Shown in pieces: positions 52,112 to 59,314 of a DNA stretch of 64,000 nucleotides (its first letter is position 1; every line of letters begins with the position of its first letter). The DNA is from Cytobacillus firmus NBRC 15306 (GTDB lineage Bacteria; Bacillota; Bacilli; Bacillales; Cytobacillaceae): contig NZ_BCUY01000002.1 in the NCBI RefSeq assembly GCF_001591465.1, forward strand, positions 57,761-121,760, read 5' to 3'. The translations under genes and the position numbers were made by a program. The notes beneath the pieces were generated by a model that saw only the letters and a list, made by a program, of their open reading frames with translations, searched no databases and was not told the DNA's origin.

Positions 52112-53043
52112 TCGAAATAATAGATTTAACGAAACGATATGGAAAATTCACAGCACTTGATTCCTTAAATCTTAATATTGGAAAAGGCAGTGTCTTTGGT
52201 TTTGTCGGACAGAATGGTGCAGGAAAATCCACAACCTTTTCCATTTTGGCTACCCTGCTTGCCCCAACTTCGGGATCGGCTTACGTAAACGGGTATGATG
52301 TGCAAAAGGAGCCAAAGCTTGTAAGAAAGCAAATTGGGTATATGCCCGACTTCTTCGGGGTTTATGATCAGCTTAAGGCTGATGAGTATCTGCACTTCTA
52401 CGGTGCAAGTTACGGTATTCCTTTCGCAGAACGCGAGAAGCTGATTCCACAGCTGCTCGACCTTGTCAACTTGTCACATAAAAGAGAGTCATATGTGGAC
52501 CTTCTATCAAGGGGCATGAAACAGCGCCTCTGCCTGGCTAGATGCCTGATACATGACCCTGAAGTCCTGATTCTGGATGAACCTGCATCAGGACTTGACC
52601 CAAGAGCAAGGGTAGAAATGAGGGAAATATTAAAAGAATTGAAAAGTATGGGCAAAACGATTTTAATATCTTCACATATTCTGCCTGAGCTTGCAGAAAT
52701 GTGCGATACCATCGGCATAATTGATCAGGGTAAACTGGTGGCTCAGGGGTCTGTTGCTGATATCCAGTCGCAGCTCAGAGGAGAAAGGCTCATTCTTGTA
52801 AAAGTTCATGGAAATGCAGAAAATGCCATCTCCTTTTTCGAAGATGATCCTAATATTTTTAAATTGTCTTCGCAGGAGGACGGAGTATCTTTTCAGTTTA
52901 TTTATAAAGGGACAGCTGAAGAGCAAACAGAACTTCTTAAAAGAGCCATTTTAAATAATCTGGCAATCACCAGCTTTGCTGAAGCGGAAACAGACCTGGA
53001 AGATGTCTTTATGGAAATTACAAAGGGAGTTGAGCTGACATGA
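52108..53043 (+). CDS. ABC transporter ATP-binding protein
   Basis: 311 residues. Walker A GQNGAGKST (about residue 34), Q-loop region IGYMPDF, signature LSRGMKQRL (about 133), Walker B LILDEPASGLDP, His switch SSHI. The C-terminal extension (about 215-311) is typical of the CcmA/NatA-like exporter group. It powers the membrane partner encoded next (the ATGA overlap ties them). The substrate cannot be read from the sequence. Confidence 0.9.
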   Translation: MIEIIDLTKRYGKFTALDSLNLNIGKGSVFGFVGQNGAGKSTTFSILATLLAPTSGSAYVNGYDVQKEPKLVRKQIGYMPDFFGVYDQLKADEYLHFYGASYGIPFAEREKLIPQLLDLVNLSHKRESYVDLLSRGMKQRLCLARCLIHDPEVLILDEPASGLDPRARVEMREILKELKSMGKTILISSHILPELAEMCDTIGIIDQGKLVAQGSVADIQSQLRGERLILVKVHGNAENAISFFEDDPNIFKLSSQEDGVSFQFIYKGTAEEQTELLKRAILNNLAITSFAEAETDLEDVFMEITKGVELT

Positions 53044-53888
53044 AGAATTTAGTCGTAAATCCTGTACTGAATAAAGAATTCAAGCTCCGCTTCCGAAGCT
53101 TTAAAAGTTACCTCGGGGTCCTATTTTACCTCCTCGCATTAGGGCTTATCATTGTTGGATTCATTTTTATTGAATCACTGTCAAACAACATGCAGGGATT
53201 TTTTAAACCGGAACAAAGCCGGACAATGTTTATGGTTTTATCAATATTGCAGCTTGGCTTGATTCTGTTCATTACCCCCGGATTAACAGCAGGGGTTATC
53301 AGCAGCGAAAGAGAGAGGCAGACCTTAAATATCATGCTCACGACGACCCAAAGCTCCTCAAGCATAATAATAAGCAAGCTGATCTCTTCCATTTCATATT
53401 TAATTCTGCTGATTGCGGCAAGTTTGCCTCTTTATAGCTTTGTGTTTTTGTTTGGTGGTATTTCTCCAGGCCAGCTGCTTACGACAATGGGATTTTATTT
53501 GTTTACAATCCTGGTTTATGGAAGCATTGGAGTCTTATTTTCGACGCTCATTAGAAAAACGATTGTCTCGATGGTGACCACCTATGGGGTTACTTTATTC
53601 TTAGCAGGCGGAACTGCATTCCTTGCTTTGATTTTTATGCAATTGACAAATGCATATGGGTATACAGGGACTCAGCCGACTAATCCGCTGGCATATTTTC
53701 CGGCTATGCTCAATCCGGTCATTATTCTGATGAGTACCTTTGAGCCGGAAATGACCAATGAAATTACAAGATCAACAGGCATTGAATTTCCTTTGTGGAT
53801 GTCATACTTAATTTCTTACACTTTAATTTTCATTGGAGCCGTGCTGCTTAGCATAAAAAAACTCCGTCCCAATATGAAAAAGGGTTAG
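53040..53888 (+). CDS. ABC transporter permease (ABC-2 type)
   Basis: 282 residues with six predicted TM segments (for example YLGVLFYLLALGLIIVGFIF near 20-40, and the last, LISYTLIFIGAVLLSI, near the C terminus). The conserved cytoplasmic ISSERERQTLNIMLTTTQSS is the usual coupling region of ABC-2 permeases. It overlaps the ATPase gene by 4 nt. Substrate unknown; in gliding-type systems such permeases pair with GldG-like proteins, as the first cluster gene may do here. Confidence 0.87.
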   Translation: MKNLVVNPVLNKEFKLRFRSFKSYLGVLFYLLALGLIIVGFIFIESLSNNMQGFFKPEQSRTMFMVLSILQLGLILFITPGLTAGVISSERERQTLNIMLTTTQSSSSIIISKLISSISYLILLIAASLPLYSFVFLFGGISPGQLLTTMGFYLFTILVYGSIGVLFSTLIRKTIVSMVTTYGVTLFLAGGTAFLALIFMQLTNAYGYTGTQPTNPLAYFPAMLNPVIILMSTFEPEMTNEITRSTGIEFPLWMSYLISYTLIFIGAVLLSIKKLRPNMKKG

Positions 53889-53905
53889 TAGGTTATCGCA
53901 GTCTA

Positions 53906-54080
53906 ACGGGCAGTAAGATCCCCACTTCAAGTCTAAGAGGAATCAAAGGAGGAAAAGTGGGAGTCAGACTGCCCGTAAAGGCCCGATTGGTTCAACTAAC
54001 AATCAGTGGGGGATAAAGCCCCCCACTGATTGAAGTTTCACTTTATTCGGGCAAGTCCCCTGAAGAGGGGATTGCCCGAA
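53906..54080. repeat. Element of three successive strong hairpins inside the cluster
   Basis: Hairpin 1: ACGGGCAGT (53906-53914) / ACTGCCCGT (53968-53976), with inner CCCACTT (53921-53927) / AAGTGGG (53955-53961). Hairpin 2: AATCAGTGGGGG (54001-54012) / CCCCCACTGATT (54020-54031), bracketed by CCCGA (53982-53986) / TCGGG (54047-54051). Hairpin 3: TTCGGGCAA (54046-54054) / TTGCCCGAA (54072-54080), with inner TCCCC/GGGGA. No real ORF. It may be an intergenic repeat or MITE; hairpin 3 could also reduce read-through between the ABC genes and the next gene. Confidence 0.8.
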
Positions 54081-54104
54081 ATTTATAATAAGGGAATGAT
54101 ATCG

Positions 54105-55658
54105 GTGGAAGACCGCAATCAATATCTTAAACTCTTAAAACCGGTAAAAAGACAGCTCCTCATTCAGCTGATTATTAAGGAATTTCAGGTGTTCCTTTTA
54201 GCAGCCGCTGTCTTGGCCTGTTGTCTTATGGTTTTAGCAAGAATTTTCGTTATCCCATACTTGCAAAACTATTTTCTGCTGATTATTTTGCTCTCAGCTT
54301 TTGGCGCTGCTATTCGGATTTGGAAGAAGCAGCCTGACATAATCCAGGCGGCTTCATTATATAACGGGTTTGTAGCGGAAGACAGGGTCATTACAGCCCA
54401 TTCTTTCCTTTTGGATAATGCTGTTCTGGCAAGATTGCAGCTTGCAGATGCAGTAAAGCATATGAAAAAGGTACACCATCAGGTTTTAGGCAGGAAGAAG
54501 GTTTTCATTCACCCTAAACCTGTTTTAATGTGTTTGGCTTTTCTTTGCCTGGCAGTACTTTTATACATGATTCCGGGAGAGAAAATGGAATTGGCTCAAA
54601 AATGGGAGAAGGAAAACAAGATAGTTGAAGAAGCAAAAGAGGAACTTGAGAAAAAAGCTGTGAAAGAAAAGAATCCTGAAGTAAAAAAAGCATTAGAGAA
54701 AGCGAAAGAGAAGATTGCAGAAAAAAAGTCAGCTGAGGAAGCTTTGAAGGAGCTGGCGAAACAAACAAAAAGCCTGGAATTAAAGGCAATCAAAGAAAAA
54801 GAAAAATCGCTGAGCCTGGAAAATATGAAAAACACCCTTAATAATAGCGATTTAAAGCAATTAAGCCGAATGCTTGAGGAAAAAGATCTGTCTTCTTTTC
54901 GGGAAGAATTATCAAAGCTTGATAAGCAGAAGAAGGAACTTAGTGAAGACCAAAGCAATGCATTGAAACAGCTTACCGGCAGTGAGGAGAAGCTGTCTGA
55001 AGAGGAGCTGTCAAAACTTATTGAACAGCTCGAGAACCTCTTGCAATCAGAAGACCTCATAAAACAGCTGGCAGCAGCTCAAAATGCTCTTCAGAGTTCA
55101 GGTCTTTCATTACAGCAGCAAATGGCTGCCAATGGACTGCCGCCGGGGCAGCTTGCATTTTCGCCTCCCGGGCAGCCGGGTAGCCAGGCAAATAATCCTA
55201 ATTCATCGCCTCCTTCGCAGCAGAATAATTCAAATTCGCAAAATAATCAAAATCAGCCTGGCAATAACCCAAACAACGGAAATGGCAGTGCCTCCGGAAG
55301 TGGTTCAGGCAGCGGCTCCGGAAGTGGTACAGGATCTGGTTCAGGGAGTGGTTCGGGCAGTGGTCTTGGTGGAGGTGCCGGACTTGGACAGGGATCCAGG
55401 GATCTGCTCACCATTCCATCTGGCATGGAAGGGAAGACGAAGATTGAAAATGACAATGGCGGTCTTGGTCAAGGGACTCCTGGCCAGCAATTTGACGGGG
55501 AAGGTCCTGTATTAAAGGGAACGATCAGACCTTACAGTGAGGTATTTGGAAATTATGAGGCGTCATACAGGCAGAGCACCGACCGGTATAAGCTGCCGGC
55601 TGATTTAGAGGAAATCGTTAAAAATTATTTTACAAGTATAGATCCTGACAAGGAGTGA
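54105..55658 (+). CDS. Membrane protein with coiled coil and Gln/Asn- and Ser-Gly-rich region
   Basis: 517 residues, family not recognised. Two TM helices near the N terminus (about 25-47 and 52-70) and a third (about 142-162) are followed by a long Lys/Glu-rich helical coiled-coil region (about 165-325), a Pro/Gln/Asn-rich stretch (about 340-390), an (SG)n repeat (about 397-420) and a conserved-looking end (VLKGTIRPYSEVFGNYEASYRQ...LEEIVKNYFTSIDP). Topology would put the coiled coil outside the membrane. The start is GTG 54105 (AAGGGA 9 nt before); ATG 54096 is too close to that site. It lies just upstream of the MoxR gene, a place often held by DUF4175- or BatD-like proteins. Confidence 0.7.
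   Translation: MEDRNQYLKLLKPVKRQLLIQLIIKEFQVFLLAAAVLACCLMVLARIFVIPYLQNYFLLIILLSAFGAAIRIWKKQPDIIQAASLYNGFVAEDRVITAHSFLLDNAVLARLQLADAVKHMKKVHHQVLGRKKVFIHPKPVLMCLAFLCLAVLLYMIPGEKMELAQKWEKENKIVEEAKEELEKKAVKEKNPEVKKALEKAKEKIAEKKSAEEALKELAKQTKSLELKAIKEKEKSLSLENMKNTLNNSDLKQLSRMLEEKDLSSFREELSKLDKQKKELSEDQSNALKQLTGSEEKLSEEELSKLIEQLENLLQSEDLIKQLAAAQNALQSSGLSLQQQMAANGLPPGQLAFSPPGQPGSQANNPNSSPPSQQNNSNSQNNQNQPGNNPNNGNGSASGSGSGSGSGSGTGSGSGSGSGSGLGGGAGLGQGSRDLLTIPSGMEGKTKIENDNGGLGQGTPGQQFDGEGPVLKGTIRPYSEVFGNYEASYRQSTDRYKLPADLEEIVKNYFTSIDPDKE
55293..55363 (+). repeat. Degenerate 6-bp tandem repeat encoding Ser-Gly
   Basis: Alternating Ser and Gly codons (TCC/TCA/AGT/AGC with GGA/GGT/GGC/GGG), with one Thr. 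Codons vary, so the protein repeat rather than the DNA unit seems to be kept. It encodes a flexible linker in the membrane protein above. Confidence 0.8.
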
Positions 55659-55663
55659 CTTCA

Positions 55664-56668
55664 ATGTCCGTAACACAGGAAAAAGAACAGCAATTCGCAC
55701 AAGCAGCAGATATTATTGCGAGAGTAAGAGATGAAATTCAATCATTTATAGTAGGCCAGGGGGAAGTAGTCGAACAAGTATTATGGAGCATTTTCTCAGG
55801 AGGCCATGTTTTGCTTGAAGGTTTGCCTGGGCTTGGTAAAACGATGCTAATTAAGACTATTGCAGAAGTGCTGGATCTGAAATTTTCCCGCATTCAATTT
55901 ACCCCTGATATTATGCCATCCGATATAACCGGAACGATGCTGCTTCAGCCTGATGAAGCAGGCAGGCAAACATTCAGTTTTCATAAAGGGCCCATATTCG
56001 CCAACATCATCCTGGCAGATGAAATTAACAGGGCAACACCTAAAACACAAAGTGCCCTGCTTGAGGCAATGGGAGAAAAAACGGTTACCATTATGGGTGA
56101 AACCAAAAGAATGGAAAAGCCATTTTTTGTTCTCGCAACTCAAAATCCGATTGATATGGAAGGAACATATCCTCTGCCGGAGGCCCAAACCGACCGGTTT
56201 ATATGTAAGGTAAATGTAGCTTATCCGACACAAGAAGAATTAAAAGAAATTGCCCGGAGAACTACGGGTGTTCAAAATACTCATTTAAATAAGGCAGCTG
56301 GGCTGAATGATGTTGTTGCTCTTCAGGAACTTTCAAGAGAAATCCTCGTATCAGAGGATATCCTGGATTATGCTGTATGGCTGATCACAGCCACACACCC
56401 GGATTCAGAGGATGCTTCGGAAACAGTAAAAGAATACGTCCAATATGGCAGCGGTCCCCGCGGCCTTCAGAGTCTGATAAATATGGCAAAGGCAAGAGCA
56501 TTGTGCTCAGGAAGATTCCATGTTTCAATAGGCGACCTTAAAAATGTTGCCTATCCCGTTTTGCGCCACCGCCTCATTTTAAACTTTGAAGGAGAAGCAG
56601 CGGGGATTACAGCAGATTCGATTATTGAAGCTCTAATAAAAGAAAATTCCCGGGGAGCTAAGAGCTGA
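55664..56668 (+). CDS. MoxR-family AAA+ ATPase
   Basis: 334 residues. Walker A GLPGLGKT (about residue 52), Walker B IILADEINRATPKTQSALLEAMGE (about 113), sensor ATQNPIDMEGTYPLPEAQTDRF, and the C-terminal lid. MoxR ATPases act as chaperones that activate or assemble partner proteins bearing VWA domains, which follow here. ATG 55664 (AAGGAG 8 nt before) is preferred to an in-frame GTG at 55655 that overlaps the previous stop. It ends TGATG, overlapping the DUF58 gene by one base. Confidence 0.94.
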   Translation: MSVTQEKEQQFAQAADIIARVRDEIQSFIVGQGEVVEQVLWSIFSGGHVLLEGLPGLGKTMLIKTIAEVLDLKFSRIQFTPDIMPSDITGTMLLQPDEAGRQTFSFHKGPIFANIILADEINRATPKTQSALLEAMGEKTVTIMGETKRMEKPFFVLATQNPIDMEGTYPLPEAQTDRFICKVNVAYPTQEELKEIARRTTGVQNTHLNKAAGLNDVVALQELSREILVSEDILDYAVWLITATHPDSEDASETVKEYVQYGSGPRGLQSLINMAKARALCSGRFHVSIGDLKNVAYPVLRHRLILNFEGEAAGITADSIIEALIKENSRGAKS

Positions 56669-57534
56669 TGAACAGCCATCAAATCCTTCTTGGAAAGCTG
56701 CAGAAGCGTAAAATTGCTGTAAAGACCAGGAAAAGAGGGTTTCATTCAGGTTCCAGGCAATCCCATAAATTCGGATCTTCCATGGAATTTTCTGATTTCA
56801 GGGCATATCAGCCCGGAGACGATATCCGGCAAATAGATTGGAATGTCTTTGGCAGAACACAAAAACATTATATTAAACGTTTCCTGGATGAGCAGGAACT
56901 GTCTATTGCTGTTTATCTGGATGCCACTTCATCAATGACCAAAATGGTAGCAAAATGGGAGTATGCCAAAGCGCTGGCTGCGGCTTTGAGCTTTATGGTT
57001 CTTTCTGGTGAAGACCGCCTCCTGTTTTCACCTGTTTCTTCAGCTGGCTTACAGCCTATCAAAAGAAAAGGCTCTGTTTACAGCAGGCGAACATTCATGG
57101 AAATCCAGAAAATTGAACCTTCAGCTATGTCCAATAACTTTCTGGGCAGCTTAAAAGACACTCTTTCAAGGCACCAGCAGCTTGCTGTAATAATAGCGGA
57201 TGGTTTTGAACCGCTTCAGGAATGGGAAAGCCTGTTTAGGAAGCTAAGAGGGCTGAAACAGGAGTTCTGGCTATTTCAGGTGCAGGCTGATGAAGAAATG
57301 ACACCGTCATATTCTGGAGATGTAAAGTTAATTGATAGTGAAACAGGGACCGCTGTAAATGTGAGCATGAGTCCTGCCGTATTGGCCGGATATGAAAAGC
57401 GCCTCAAAAAACATAATGAACAGCTTGAGATTTTATGCAAACGGTATGGCGGCCAATATATCTTTGCCCCTGAAACAAGAGATCTTCAGACTGTTCTTTT
57501 CAGGGATCTGTATGCGAAGGGGCTGGTCAGGTGA
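56668..57534 (+). CDS. DUF58-family protein
   Basis: 288 residues, soluble. DUF58 signature SSMEFSDFRAYQPGDDIRQIDWNVFGRT (about 37-65), then a VWA-like fold with a partial metal site VYLDATSSM (Asp-x-Thr-x-Ser variation at the second position). DUF58 proteins nearly always accompany MoxR and are thought to link it to membrane VWA partners. Translation is coupled to the MoxR gene (TGATG). Confidence 0.9.
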   Translation: MNSHQILLGKLQKRKIAVKTRKRGFHSGSRQSHKFGSSMEFSDFRAYQPGDDIRQIDWNVFGRTQKHYIKRFLDEQELSIAVYLDATSSMTKMVAKWEYAKALAAALSFMVLSGEDRLLFSPVSSAGLQPIKRKGSVYSRRTFMEIQKIEPSAMSNNFLGSLKDTLSRHQQLAVIIADGFEPLQEWESLFRKLRGLKQEFWLFQVQADEEMTPSYSGDVKLIDSETGTAVNVSMSPAVLAGYEKRLKKHNEQLEILCKRYGGQYIFAPETRDLQTVLFRDLYAKGLVR

Positions 57535-57541
57535 GAACAAC

Positions 57542-59314
57542 ATGCAATTTTTAAATCCTGCTTATTTTATTTTATCCATTTTTATCGGAGTGTTTGTCTT
57601 ATTTTATTTTTTTAGGAAGCAGTATGCGGAAAAGACCAACTCATCCAATTTGCTCTGGGAACAGGTACTGAATGAATGGCAGGCTTCCCCCTGGCTGAAA
57701 AAGCTTCAGCAGAATCTGTTATTTTGGCTGCAATTATTGGCACTTCTATTATTGATGCTGGCCCTTGTGCGTCCTTTTTGGCTTGAAGATTCTTTAAAAG
57801 GAGAACACATCATCATCATCATTGATCCATCCGCTTCTATGTCGGCTGAAAGCGGAGGGAAAAGCCGCTTTGAGATCGCAAAAGAAGAAATGCTTGATCT
57901 GGCAGGCAAGCTTAATGGCCAGCAGGTAAGCTTAATTAAAGCAGGGGAGAAAAATGCGATTCTTTTAAGCCGGGAAGATGATCTAAATGCTATTCGAAGA
58001 ACCATTGAAGGGCTGGAGCTTACTTATGAACATGAGAATATGGAAAAAGCCGTTCTTTTGGCAGGCTCCTTATCTTCAGGAGGAGACGCGGCTCTTCATA
58101 TATTTTCAGATTCAGCTGGAAAGAAAGATCTAATGAAGGAATTGGCCGGTCTATATACTGTTGTACATAATATTGGAGAGAATGCAGGGAATGTGTCGTT
58201 GCAGTCGTTTGGAACAGCGGCCGCCGGTGATGGTATTTCAGCGGCTGCAGTGATAGAAAACCAATATTCTGGAAATATAGAGACAGCTTTTACAGTGAAA
58301 TCTGAGGGAAAAGTCCTGTTTGAACAGAATCTATCCTTAAAAGCAAATGAGGAGAAAACCGTTCAAATAAAAAATCTGCCGGAAAAACCCTACTATGAGG
58401 CAGCTATTTCCATTAGCGATGGCTATAGTGCAGATAATCATGCAGCCTCTATTTACACTGACCCAAAACCAAAGGTTTACACTTTGGGAGATGTAAATCC
58501 ATTTGCGGTGAAGGGCTTTCAAACTATTGGTGCCGAATTGCTGCAGACAGATCCGTCTGCTCTAAAAGGTTTGGATATGAAAGGTGTCGTTGTGGCAGAA
58601 GGAAGCACTTTATCGGGTCTCCCTGAGCTGCCGATGATCTTTTTTAATGCAAGCAAAGATAAAGCAAAACTTGAAGAAGCAATTTCGGGGGATGAGGATT
58701 CTCTTTTTGAATATGCAAACTTTGAGAAGGTGTATATCAGTTCTGCATCCTCCGTTCTTAAAGGAGAATGGGAGACTGTATTGAAAAGCGGGGATATTCC
58801 TTTAATCCAAAGGGGAATGCATAATGGGCAGCCAATTATTATCGTCAATTTTAATCTATCCGACACAGATTGGCCTCTCCTGCCAGGTTTTCCAATCTTT
58901 CTATATAACTCTTACCAGTGGCTATCTCAGCAATCAGATTTCCTCGGATATTTCAGCTCCGGAGAAGAAAGATGGATAAATATCGGCAATGGAACTGGAA
59001 GCTGGGAAATTTTCAATAATAAAGACGAAAATCTATACTCTCTTGATCTAAACAAGGAAACCTTTAAAGCTCCTATAATCCCCGGAACTTACCAGGCTGT
59101 ATCAGGAAATCAAATTTATTATTTTTCAGTACTTCTGGATGAAAGGGAGAAAAGTGCCGGAATAGAAGAATCCTTTACACTGAATGCTAAATCATCTGAA
59201 AAAAGCAGCATGACTCAAAGACCTAATGAAAGTCTCTGGTTCTGGATGGCGTTCATAGCTTTTATCCTGATTGTTATCGAATGGGAGGTATATCGCCGTG
59301 GGCATAGAGGTTAA
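57542..59314 (+). CDS. BatA/VWA-type membrane protein
   Basis: 590 residues. The N-terminal aerotolerance-type (BatA) domain FLNPAYFILSIFIGVFVLFYFF with two TM helices (about 5-25 and 60-82) is followed by a VWA domain with MIDAS motif DPSAS (about residue 91), a beta-rich region, and a C-terminal TM helix (about 565-583) with a basic end YRRGHRG. Predicted topology places the VWA domain outside. Start ATG 57542 with AGGTGA upstream; the upstream part of the frame is inside the DUF58 gene. It overlaps the next gene by 17 nt. Confidence 0.88.
   Translation: MQFLNPAYFILSIFIGVFVLFYFFRKQYAEKTNSSNLLWEQVLNEWQASPWLKKLQQNLLFWLQLLALLLLMLALVRPFWLEDSLKGEHIIIIIDPSASMSAESGGKSRFEIAKEEMLDLAGKLNGQQVSLIKAGEKNAILLSREDDLNAIRRTIEGLELTYEHENMEKAVLLAGSLSSGGDAALHIFSDSAGKKDLMKELAGLYTVVHNIGENAGNVSLQSFGTAAAGDGISAAAVIENQYSGNIETAFTVKSEGKVLFEQNLSLKANEEKTVQIKNLPEKPYYEAAISISDGYSADNHAASIYTDPKPKVYTLGDVNPFAVKGFQTIGAELLQTDPSALKGLDMKGVVVAEGSTLSGLPELPMIFFNASKDKAKLEEAISGDEDSLFEYANFEKVYISSASSVLKGEWETVLKSGDIPLIQRGMHNGQPIIIVNFNLSDTDWPLLPGFPIFLYNSYQWLSQQSDFLGYFSSGEERWINIGNGTGSWEIFNNKDENLYSLDLNKETFKAPIIPGTYQAVSGNQIYYFSVLLDEREKSAGIEESFTLNAKSSEKSSMTQRPNESLWFWMAFIAFILIVIEWEVYRRGHRG

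Noticed and set aside
55293..55363. CRISPR-like array from the regular short repeats
   Set aside because: Units are 6 bp, coding and degenerate; there are no spacers.
55253..55456. Pro-rich minus-strand ORF opposite the Ser-Gly repeat
   Set aside because: It is the mirror of the (SG)n coding repeat; no start signal and no family.
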